From assembly GCA_036897485.1 (NCBI GenBank), contig JAYMTF010000186.1:1-46982 (forward strand): a stretch of 46,982 nucleotides of DNA, written 5' to 3'. A model generated the notes under the pieces. The model made no database searches and was not told the origin of the DNA. It saw only the letters and a program-made list of their open reading frames with translations. The position numbers and the translations under genes are program-made. Below are positions 10,683 through 20,885 of the stretch, piece by piece; the stretch's first letter is position 1, and every line of letters starts with the position of its first letter. Source of the DNA: Pelargonium nanum (Eukaryota > Streptophyta > Magnoliopsida > Geraniales > Geraniaceae).

Positions 10683-13600
10683 TTAAGAAATTGGATGTGG
10701 CGAAGATGATGCAGACCGGTCTGCTTCTATCATGGATTTGATATAGAATTCACCTGCCTTGTATGATGACCTGACCATGGGACCAGATGCCACATAGCGG
10801 AATCCCTGCCTCATCCAAGTATTATAATAATTAACAACCCACATCATTTTAAGAATCACGTAACAAAAGGAAAATAAATGCAAAGCGCATGCTTCAATGA
10901 TACAAGTTTTAGGACAAATGATGGTCTAAGCACATAACATCATTAGGTGGGAAAGCAATGAATAATCAATATGATCCGATGATACTCTCATGCATCAAGA
11001 TAATATACATGCAATGACAGATTCATGTCAGTGAGATACAATATAGATATACATCATCCAATAATCACTGGGCTACATGATGCTATCATGGCACAGAAAG
11101 GTGGTGCAGAATAAGGGCAACAAGCAATAGATTACTTAAGCCAAGACACTTGCTATTAATATTTATATTTTGAAGGACCACTGGACAGCAATGAAAACAA
11201 TAGAAAAGTTGAGGATAGACTAGTAAACTAGATTTGAGGATTTGCCTTGCAAAGTAAACATAGTGAAGTGGTTACAACTTACAAGTTTATAGGGACTGTT
11301 TTAAATTTTTAATGGACTAAAAAATGCAAAATAAGAGAGTGGGAGAAGATGAGAAGCTAAGCAACCATGCCTTCTATATTCAAAGAACATTTGATAATTC
11401 TATTTTCTAAGTTTCGTCATGAACTACATATATACAAGTTTACACTCTTGTCCAATCAAAACTAGGACCTGAAAGTGGAAACCTCATCATAAAATTATGA
11501 GCACTACAAGAAAGCCTGACATGTTAATAAGCAGAATACTCCTATAAGACCAAAACAAGATTCTGAAGAACTTTGGCCAAACAGTTGAGTCTACCACCAA
11601 GAGCAAAATGTCTACCACTCTCAATTTGGGAAGTCATTTCACCATAAACTCCAACAAAAACCACATGGACCTAACACACATTAGACATCCTACAGATTAC
11701 AACTCCAAAATTTCTAACACAGTTGTATCTTTAGATCAGGATGAAAGCTAAGATCTGCAACTCAGTTAAACAGATCTCTAAAACATGAATGTACCACGAG
11801 TTGAAAATTCAGTTTCCCATAATGCTAAGATTTGATACATTACAATGAGTTTAGATATAGTGCTTCATGAACCAAGTAAAATAGAGTAACAGTCAAAACT
11901 GGTATGTTTACGTGGTAGTATTATGGATGAACAAAAGAGTCTCAATAGCTGAGAAAGCAAAACTAAGTTCATAACATTTGGGAAAAGGAGAAAGGGAAAG
12001 TGGGAGGTTTTAGAGTTGATGTCTATTCATTTGCTAGTCCATATTTATTGATCGTAGTGTGTATTTATCTCTCTCACACCAATTCCAGAACATAAATCAT
12101 TTAAACTCAAAGAGAAGTTGACCAAACAAGTCATGCATGGAACATAAAACCAAAAGGTCATAATAAAAAATTCAAAACTAAAAGGCCAGAACTTACCATT
12201 TCCATTCCAAGAGTCTTGTACCTCTCAAAAGCCTCAGGGGTAATGTATTCAGATACTGGCATATGACGCTTTGATGGTCTCATATATTGGCCAAATGTCA
12301 TCACATCAACACCAGCTGCCCTCACTTTTTCCATGGTGCTCACTACTTGATCAGGTGTTTCTCCACAGCCTAACATTATCGAGGTCTTGGTAAGTATACC
12401 TGCTGGTGCATAGTCCTTGGCCATCATAAGAACATCTAAAGATTGCTTAAAATTAGCACGGTGGTCCCGCACAGCACTCTGAAGCTCTTCCACTGTCTCA
12501 ATATTGTGAGCAAAGACATCTAGTCCGGATTTTGCAACTTTCTCTACACATCCAGAATCTCCCCGGAAATCAGGAACTGCACAAGCAACATTCAAAGAGC
12601 ATGTTAATATATACTATTAAAAAATACTGGAAAAAATAAATAAATATGGTCAGAAGGTCTAGAGTCATATTGTACCAAATAGTGTTAATTTTTTTTAACC
12701 AGCTCAAAATATACAAAGCACGGTCATATACACATGACTCTAAACTGAACCATGGCCACTAGCCCGAGTAGAACAAATTAAAATTTTATAAATACATATC
12801 TGGGGCTTTGGCCTTTGTTTTATCGTGACCTCTTACCAAATACAATAGTTGCAACCACATATGGCCTTTCTCAACATCTTATAGATATTTTTCCATAGCC
12901 TTCTATCGAACCAACGTGCAACAACATAGGCTAATTACGCATAAATGTTAACAAAGACTTAAGTAGGAATGCTCTGGATAGAAAGTGGACGGGAAAAGAA
13001 TACAGTGCATGCTCTACAAACCAACCAATCTATGGGTTTCAAATGGATGACTAAGCTAATAACTATATATCTGTGAACTTTGAACTTTGAACAATAGCTC
13101 AACCAAGGACTCAAGATTTACCAAATTATGCCAATTCTTGCTAGCATAATGAAAACAGTAAACACATCATCATCTGCACTGTCTAACAGATTGTACTCAA
13201 GCCAACGGTCAAATTAATAGATAACCCTTCTTCAAATCTACTTAAAAGTACAAGCAGACCTATATATATGGAAATCCATAGACAACAATTTATCCAAATA
13301 CAGTAGAAATACAACTGCTCATACCCAAGGCCTCTATTAGGATATTAGGCTTCAAGATCTTTAACTTCTGCACCGTCTCAGCAAAATGTCCACTTCCTTG
13401 ATCAGATAAATCGTCTCTGTCAACACTAGTAATCACAATGTAATCCAAACCCCACGATGCAATTGCCTCAGCCACATTAGATGGTTCATTTGGGTCAGGT
13501 GGAGGAGGAGTACGCGACGTCTTCACATTGCAGAATCTAATATTAAAATAATCTACATTAAATAACAGTAAATCCAATCCAATTTGATGCATCAACTCTT

Positions 13601-15599
13601 AGCTCATCAACTTCAACCACAAAACTCGAATATACAACTATAAAAAACAATCTTGGCACACTAATTACACTACGCCACTGCTAAACAAAGAGGTACAGAA
13701 CATGTACTTTCAACAACAGACGCTGCACGTATGTGGAAAAGCTAATACTCTCTCTGTCTCAAAATGAGTGCCCACTTTCGTATATTCGTAAAGATTAAGG
13801 ACAAGTTAGTTATAGTTATATTTCCCCCCTTTTACGCCCATGTGCCATGTGCTCTTGTTGTAACAAGCTCAAGGGATTCTAACTAAATTATCTTACGAAT
13901 ATTGTTGGTAATTAATGCATAACTAACTAACAAAAACAGAAAGTTGAGACTCATTTTCAAACAGAGTTCTGATAAAGTGGACACTCATGTTGAGACGGAA
14001 GGAATGTATAATGATTTTACAAGAGTTACATCCAAAAGCTCAAAATTTACTTTTTATTTTGGGCTCTACTACTAAAATGGCAGTTCTGCTCATCTATTTT
14101 ACTTCTTCAATCCCAAATGAGTGTTAGTTAGGGTTGCACATTTCCTCTTGTATCCCATGGACATGTGTCATAACAAACTCGAATGACATTAACTAATTTA
14201 TTATAGGGATATTATTGGTAACTTATGCATAACTAACTTCCTTAAAAGAAAATCAGAACACATGAGTTGGGACAAAAATGCAAGAAAAACAGGATACTTG
14301 TGTCGGGACAAAAATGTAAGAAAAATAGGGCACTCGTTTTGGGATGGAAGGAGTAATAATTTACAAGAATTACATCCAAAAGCTCAAATTTTACTTTTTA
14401 TTTCTGCGGTCTACTACTACAGTGGCAGTTCTGCTCACCAATTTTATCATGCACACAGCATACCTTTAAGGCTTTAACAGAATGCATAACTGTGAATGTG
14501 AATCACAAAAGCATGCCAAAAAGCATTATACTCCAATGATCAAATGCCTAATCTATTATAGCAAATTTCACAATCAAAACATGTCCTATCAAACCACAAG
14601 ACCTCCACTTTCAGCTAAACTGCACCTAGATAAAGTCACAATATAAACCTTACATTTCTAATTAAAATTACCACACAGCACAAGTCCAATCTATTCACTA
14701 CAATTGCTTCAATCACCAAAAACCAGCTCAAATATATCAACCTCAAATCCAACAGAAAAATGAAAAAAAAAAAATCAACATGTCATGTTTGTGTTGACTC
14801 ATACAACAAATATTTGACCTATAACACGACGCGAACACAACACAACACAACAAGTTTACTTGAATTGTCAGCTCTAATGCGAATCATAGAAGCATGTCAA
14901 GATGTATTATACTCAAATGACCAAATAATTAATCTTCTATAGCAACTTTCACAGTCAAAACATGTCCTATCAACTCCATTATCAGTCCAACAGCACCTAG
15001 CTTAAGTTACAAGCTAAAGCTTATATTTCTAATCACAATCACTACACTGCACAAGTCCAATCTATTCACTACAATTGCTTCAATCACCATAAACTAGCTC
15101 AAATCAACCTCAATTCCAACAGAAAAAAAAAATCAACAAATAACCAAATCCAACAACAAACAAACCTGCAACCTCTAGTGCAAGTATCACCGAGAATCAT
15201 GATCGTGGCCGTGGCAGTCCCGGTCTCGCCTCCAGACCAGCACTCTCCGAGGTTAGGGCACTTGGCCTCCTCGCAGACCGTGTGGAGCTTCAATTCGCGG
15301 AGCTTCTTCTTGATCTGGACATACTTCTCGCCTCCAGGGACCGCCTCCTTCATCCATTTCGGCTTCGGGAGCGGCTTCTTCTTCGTGCCGACCTCGACGG
15401 AGTACGAATTGCTGGATTGGAGCTCGACGAAGTCGGAGAGAGTTGGAGACTCCGCGGCGAGGCGGGCGCGGAGGCCGGCGAGAGTTTGGGGGAATTGTGG
15501 ATCGGCGGCGGTGGTGGTGGCGGCGGTGACGGTGGAGGAGAAGGGCCTGGTGGCGGTGGATTTGAGGGCGTGAGAGAGAGCTCGGAATCGGAATTGCAT
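10683..15599 (-). CDS. LIP1: Lipoyl synthase, mitochondrial (radical SAM)
   Basis: Inserts two sulfurs into the octanoyl group on lipoyl-domain proteins using S-adenosylmethionine and iron-sulfur clusters. Exons on the minus strand: 15599-15166, 13536-13325, 12576-12197 and 10805-10683 (stop included), giving 382 aa. Phases match at every junction; donors are GTTTGT, GTATGA and GTAAGT. Residues 1-30, rich in Arg, Ser, Thr and Ala, form a mitochondrial presequence. The auxiliary cluster motif C-X4-C-X5-C is Cys109/114/120 ([12 protein letters not shown]). The radical SAM motif C-X3-C-X2-C is Cys140/144/147, split by intron 1. The C-terminal RSSY motif is at 354-357. All expected motifs are present, so the gene looks functional. 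The presequence and lack of a plastid transit peptide favour the mitochondrial paralogue over plastid LIP1p. Intron 1 (15165-13537) is loaded with duplicated repeats. Confidence 0.95.
13748..14006. mobile_element. Stowaway-type MITE, copy 1 in LIP1 intron 1
   Basis: About 259 bases bounded by TA (13746-13747 and 14007-14008). The left end is CTCTCTCTGTCTCAAAATGA; the right end is roughly its inverse (CACTCATGTTGAGACGGAAG). TA target duplication and ends close to CTCCCTCCGTCCC are the hallmarks of plant Stowaway (Tc1/mariner) MITEs. It cannot encode a transposase. The ends have diverged, so it is not new. Confidence 0.8.
14102..14353. mobile_element. Stowaway-type MITE, copy 2 in LIP1 intron 1
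   Basis: About 252 bases between TA dinucleotides (14100-14101 and 14354-14355). The left end is CTTCTTCAATCCCAAATGAG; the right end reads ACTCGTTTTGGGATGGAAGG. Internal text (CACATTTCCTCTTGTATCCC, GGTAACTTATGCATAACTAAC) matches copy 1 and the SCAMP-intron copy, so this is the same family. It shares its flank with copy 1 through a tandem duplication. Confidence 0.8.
14498..15141. repeat. Direct repeat pair in LIP1 intron 1 (about 265-280 bases each)
   Basis: Unit A (about 14498-14779) and unit B (about 14880-15141) share GCATGYCAARAWGYATTATA, AAAACATGTCCTATCAA and the long block from GCACAAGTCCAATCTATTCA to CCAACAGAAAAA. They are offset by roughly 370-380 bases and separated by a 100-base AACACAACACAACACAAC-bearing spacer. 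Unit B abuts the 5' splice site of intron 1. Divergence is moderate. Confidence 0.75.
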
Positions 15600-15780
15600 G
15601 GTGGTTCCGTTTCTCGGCGACTGAGAGAAGAACCAGAAATTGGAGGATTTGGGTCTGTTTTGTGCGTTGTTTTGGTTCGTTGGTTTGGGTAGTTGGTGAG
15701 TTTTGAGAAATTATGAAAATGTTCTATTTTGGACCCGTAACTATTTATTTTGTTATAGATTGAATTTCATATATTTTTGT

Positions 15781-16080
15781 TTTTTTAATTTAGTCCCTAA
15801 ATTATAGGGGTGTTCAAGAAACCGATCCGCACCGCTCAAACCAAACCAATAGAGCTCATAGTGGTATGAATTTTTATCAAACTGTAGTTAGCAGTTTATT
15901 GAGCGGTATAAAAAAATTTCAAACCGCTTATTTTTTAATTTAGTCCCTAAAATTATAGGAGTGTTTAAAAAACCGATCTGCACCGCTCAAACCAAACCAA
16001 TAGAGCTCATAGCGGTATGAATTTTTATCAAACTATAGTTAGCAGTTTATTGAGCGGTATAAAAAAATTTCAAACCGCTC
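15781..16080. repeat. 150-base tandem duplication with hAT-like words
   Basis: Two copies (15781-15930 and 15931-16080) are over 90 per cent alike: TTTTTTAATTTAGTCCCTAA, then ACCGATCYGCACCGCTCAAA, then GAGCTCATAGYGGTATGAAT, then TTGAGCGGTAT. TATAGGGGTGTTCAAGAAACCG resembles the end of hAT-type MITEs. The high identity suggests a fairly recent duplication. Confidence 0.8.
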
Positions 16081-16778
16081 AAACCAAACCGACCGCGACA
16101 CTCACAGTAGCATTGTAGTACAATACTTTAGGCCCAATAACTCATAGATATTCATCTCAAAATAATATTCTAGTTCAATGTTTAGACAATGTGCTCCAGT
16201 GACCCAACTCATTCCCAAGCCCAATTAGTCTATTCTAAAAGAATTAAATGGTGAGAAAATAAAGGGCATTTTTGTCTTTTTCATAAACTGAGTTAACTCT
16301 ATCATAACACAATACTATAAGAAAAACATATAATACTCGTGCGTTAAAAATATAATTCAGAATATTAACGAGCAAAATATGTACATTTTAGAAAAACCAT
16401 TCGTGATATTCTATATAAACGACAAGTTGAATCAATCGTTTATATGATGGTGCGCAGCAATTGCACACAATCATGTGCTTACTATGTCACCTATGATGCA
16501 AAAAGTGGATATGGATAATGGCATTGGCTCATCTTCTATGGGAAAAAATAGCATGAAAATTGCTTGGAATTTTTGCACATTTTCTTTGGCATGCACTTAA
16601 AGTAACTAAACCACTTTCCTAATTGCTTACCAATGACAACAACTTTTTTGGTTGGATGCACCATGTGCAGTGCAGTGAGGTGGAAGCACAAAATATTTTC
16701 TTTCCTCCAACTTGCTCCTTTCCATTTTCCCATTTTACCCCCATTCTCAAGCCCTAATTACCTTTCTCAATTTTCAAA

Positions 16779-17154
16779 AAGCTAGCAATTTGGGTTCGGG
16801 TTCAGAATGTCTAACTCGAGATAGGTATTGGTTGTGGTTTTTTTCATCAAGTGTCGGGTTTTACATGTACAATGTGTGGATTTGTACGAATTTGTCTGAC
16901 TCAACATTTGATCGGATATGCAACTCCAACTTACGAAAAATGTGGAATCAGATTTCAAGTTGCTGGTTGTGGATATAGTCAAATTCGGATTTTATGTGTA
17001 AAGTATGTAGGTTACTTCCACCGCCCCGCAATTCCCACACAATAAATTTGACCCACCCCCAAAATTGACCGGGTTCATTATACGTGACTCAAACTCACAA
17101 AAATGCGGATCAATTTTTTAGTACCCGTGAATTTGAATTCATATTGTTAGCTCT
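16779..17154. repeat. Dispersed repeat with AGAGCTAGCAATT-type ends
   Basis: The left end is AAGCTAGCAATTTGGGTTCG and the right end is TTCATATTGTTAGCTCT, which is nearly the inverse. The interior (GTTTTACATGTACAATGTGT, GGATTTG) matches the copy in SCAMP intron 11. No open frame or clear target duplication is visible. It is probably a non-autonomous DNA transposon of unassigned superfamily. Confidence 0.55.
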
Positions 17155-17777
17155 ATTTGTTACCATCTTTAAGAACGGCCACACAAACACAAGATCAACA
17201 TGTAAAGAGGTGGTGAGTAGCGGGTTCGTGTTGGAAATGTCTAATTTGATTACTACTCAAAATTGATGAGGAATTTAAATTTCTTTTGTGTGTAAATGTG
17301 TGGCTTTTTTCGATCTGACTCGAAAATTGTTGGTACACGCATCCAAACGATAAACTCTATTTCCAACTCTTTTTAGAAAAGCCACCACAAGTCAAGAATG
17401 GTGATTAATAGCTGTTTTTGTCCATAGTTTCAAAGTTCAAACTTTGGGTGCAAGACAGTACTAAAAGTGCATAGAATTTTTCTATCCTTTTTAGTCAAAA
17501 ATAAACTATTTTTTGGTTTACATCCTTTATAACTAACTAATATATATATAAAAAATAAAAAAAATGAAAAACTAACTAACTAAAATGGATTAGCCTATAA
17601 TAAGAACCAAACATGTGTGACCTATAGTTGGCAAATTAGGTCCGAACTCACACCCAAAACCGACCACGTTTATTCAAGCTCGTGTCGAATAGAAAAGACA
17701 TGATTAAACTTTATTTTAGCAAATCCAAACATTTTACATGCAAAACCCGATTTGATGCACACTAGAAATGAAATATA

Positions 17778-17925
17778 TGTTGAAGTGGGTGATGAGTCCC
17801 ACATCGGATAAATATAAAATGGAGTGGCAACATATAATGGTGCAAGTGAAACCCTACTATTAAGGTTGACCTTTTAGTATGGAAAGCACAAGCCATTGTA
17901 TGTAGCCCAATATTGAAATTTAACA
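17778..17925. mobile_element. Small LTR-like fossil (possible solo LTR, TRIM type), copy 1
   Basis: 148 bases starting TGTTGAAG and ending TTTAACA, with GAGTCCCACATCGG inside, a word common in short plant LTRs. A related copy lies at 25446-25591 inside the receptor-kinase gene. No coding part and no partner LTR are visible and flanking duplications are not evident. It is an old fossil; the TRIM assignment is an inference. Confidence 0.5.
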
Positions 17926-20334
17926 AAAAAATAAACTTTAATATAACATGAGTTACATACATATTTGAGCATAAATTTGTCATTGTAATAATAATTGTGT
18001 TTTATAAGCTGTGTTACTAATGAGTAAGAAGTGAAAATGACATAATTTGGACTAGTTTGATGTGAAAATTTGGGAATTATTGCCTTGTGCTTGTCATTCA
18101 TGTGACAAACATTGCAGCCCATACCAACCAAAATTTGTTGGCTCAGCAAAGTGGTCCTCACCTTTCAACTCTAAGAATTTGCAGATTCTTTTTGGTTATT
18201 GACTATACTATTTTATGTATCATTTTGTTATATGTAAATTACATGGACCTTCAAGAGCCTTTAGAATTCAAAAGACTTGTTATTCGGAAAGAGTTGATTC
18301 AGAGAAAGACATGTTTAGTGTGTCGTCATTAGGTCAACCGCGCTAGCAATGATTACGACTTTGAAGAAGTCGTGGCCGGGTGGCAGCTGTATGGGGCTAG
18401 TGTTGGAAGATTGATTAGCACTGGCTAGTTCTTTCGATAGTATTCTGCTCCCTTTTGTTGGTCGGTCTGAGAATTATTGTTTCCGCATTAGCTAGAGTAG
18501 ATGTTTATGATCAGATGCATGACCTTGGGATGTTTCTTATCCCCGATGTGTATCTTGTCTTTGTTGATAACAAATGAAATATCGTTTTGCTTTCTAAGCA
18601 AAGTTATATGTACTTTTCTTCGCACCGATAAGTATATAGTACAAATTCGTTGATAAATATACGAAAACATATTATTTCTTAGTTACGAGTTTCTTTTTTA
18701 CCATCATACTTACCAAAAAGCTACATAAATTTGTAAATAATTATAGGACTAACCAAATAATTTCATGAGAGCCTAACAGAGCCAAACAACAATAGATATA
18801 ATGATAAATATTAGGGCATCCATTTTGACTTCATGCACTAAATTAATAGCTTGTTTAGGGCAAAACTAGAAATTGGTCAGACTAAAAATATTTTATTTAT
18901 TAAAGTAAGTGAAAATATTATTTTTGTCAAAAATAGACAAACTTACCGATGTGGCAGTCCACGATTGGGCGAGACTAATTTCTTAAATATATAGTAATAA
19001 TTTTATATAATTTATTGTTGTGGGTGCTACCATATGATTGATAAACAATAAAACATTAGAAGGAAAGAAAGATACATTTTGTTTTATGGTTGTCTTAGAA
19101 ATATTGTTTAATTGATTTCTCAACGTTGATCGTCCATAAATTACGAGTAATATTAATTGTTGTAAATATTATTAAAAATAACATACCAATTAATTATCTA
19201 TGTGAATTTTTGAGATATTGTTCTCAAATAAATATAATCACTAAATGCATTTAAATGGTATTAATTAACATTCATATCATACTTATATTTCGTTATGTCA
19301 AAATGAGTTGCAACAAATTTAAAACAAGACCGCGAAGATACATACACAAAATATTTATTGAATAATATTAGGAATATGTTTCATTTCGGTCCTCCGACTA
19401 TTTGTTTTGTTTTGAATTGGTATGTGTTTAATATGATTTTTGTTTAATTTTGGTCTTAAGCTATAAATATTGTTCTTATTTAGTTTTAAACTATGCTATT
19501 TTGTTTTGAAATTATCTAATCACTAATGATATCATATTAGGTTGACGTGACAATTTTTCAAATTTTTATTGATGTGGCAACGACGTGTATTTCATCCAAA
19601 TTTACATAAATAAGTCTTTGTTAATATTATCACTCTCATTATAAACAATAAACAATTAAATAATTGAAAAGGACCATCAAGACCAAACTTTCAAATATTA
19701 TCCTCAAAGGGTTTATTTCAATTGAGACAATTAATTCCCAAAACAAGTCAACTTATTGGATAAATGATAAATCACAAGTCAAGGGTCTTTCTAATTTTGC
19801 TTTCACAAACAATGTGGTCATTTTCACACAATTGTCAATTTTTCACAAAATTTTCTCACACAAAATTCAAGCATAATAAAATAGATATGAAAAAATTTCG
19901 AGGTCAGACAAATCTGTATGAAGCTGTACAACCCATTAGTAAATTCGTAATCCAACCTGTGACATAGACCCGAAACATGAATTGCAATTTTATTTTGAAC
20001 GTTCAACCCAATACAATTTTAGACTAATATCCAACTCTAACTAAATAAATAAAATTATAATATTAGTATATTATTTTCTAAAATTTTATATTTCATTAAA
20101 ATGAAATTTTATTATATCACATACACATCACCTACACAAAATGTGGTACAAATATCATTTTTTTTCTTCTTCTTGAAAACAGTGATTCTGCTATGGGAAG
20201 GAGATATATATGACTCTCTCTCTGGCACTCACACACATGCACCATTGTTGCTCACTCTAGAGAGAGAAAGTGGTTGGAGAGAGAAAATAAATATAATACA
20301 AAATAATGCCATAGAGTTACAGAGTTTCACAGAA

Positions 20335-20337
<3 letters not shown>

Positions 20338-20369
<32 letters not shown>
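20338..20369 (+). repeat. (CT)n microsatellite in the receptor-kinase leader
   Basis: An uninterrupted run of about 15 CT units in the probable 5' leader or core promoter. CT/GA runs are common near plant transcription starts and mutate fast in length. Confidence 0.85.
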
Positions 20370-20372
<3 letters not shown>

Positions 20373-20645
20373 CTTTTCCACTGCTTCTTAGCCTTTTCCC
20401 ATTGTTTTTCCAGCACTTTCCACACAGCCAAACACTGGTTTTTGCTGCCAAATTACACCAAAATTGCTCGGTGCAATCTTTGCTTACGTACCCATCTTCC
20501 TCTTCTTCAATGAGATTCACTGAACCTTAGCTCCTGAGCTTATTGCTGAAATTTTCACTGTAAAAAACCCACCTTTTTGTTCTGCCAAAGTTGTTGCCTT
20601 CAGAATTTGGGTTTTTCTAAGCATTTACTTGAAACCCAAATCCCA

Positions 20646-20867
20646 ATGCTTCTTCTTCTTGAAGTGCACTCTGTAAGTTCTTTTTTTGCTTTTGCTTGTT
20701 AGATTTGGTTTGCTTGTATTTGTATATTCTAGCAATTTTTTTTGGGTATTGTTTAATTTGGTTGGTTTGTGGGTTATTATTGAGCTGTGGTGGGGTCAGT
20801 GAGTGTAGATCACTGACTGTGTTTTGTTTTGTGTTTTCAGATTGGAGGTTGTGTGTTGTTTCATTGA
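20646..20867 (+). promoter_or_regulatory. Putative uORF spanning a 5'-leader intron of the receptor-kinase gene
   Basis: A leader intron is predicted at 20673-20840 (GTAAGT to TGTTTTCAG). Joining its flanks makes a 17-codon frame from ATG at 20646 to TGA ending at 20867 (MLLLLEVHSIGGCVLFH), which stops 18 bases before the main ATG at 20886. If transcripts include this leader, the uORF could lower translation. Intron and uORF are predictions from sequence only. Confidence 0.45.
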
Positions 20868-20885
20868 TTGTGGTAGAGGAATATA

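Larger units (their letters stand above)
13748..14447. repeat. Tandem duplication of MITE plus flank (about 350-base unit)
   Basis: The sequence after MITE copy 1 (14009-14099, with ACATCCAAAAGCTCAAAATT and CAGTTCTGCTCA) recurs after copy 2 (14356-14447) with about ten differences. The MITE and its roughly 92-base flank were therefore copied as one unit, or two insertions hit already duplicated intron DNA. Confidence 0.75.
15600..20885. other. Repeat-bearing intergenic region and receptor-kinase leader
   Basis: About 5.3 kb without a gene. It holds the LIP1 promoter on the left, a 150-base tandem duplication (15781-16080), an AGAGCTAGCAAT-ended repeat (16779-17154), a small LTR-like fossil (17778-17925), a very AT-rich stretch (about 18640-20110), and from about 20300 the promoter and CT-rich leader of the receptor kinase. 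The open frames here are short and unlike any family I know. Confidence 0.6.
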
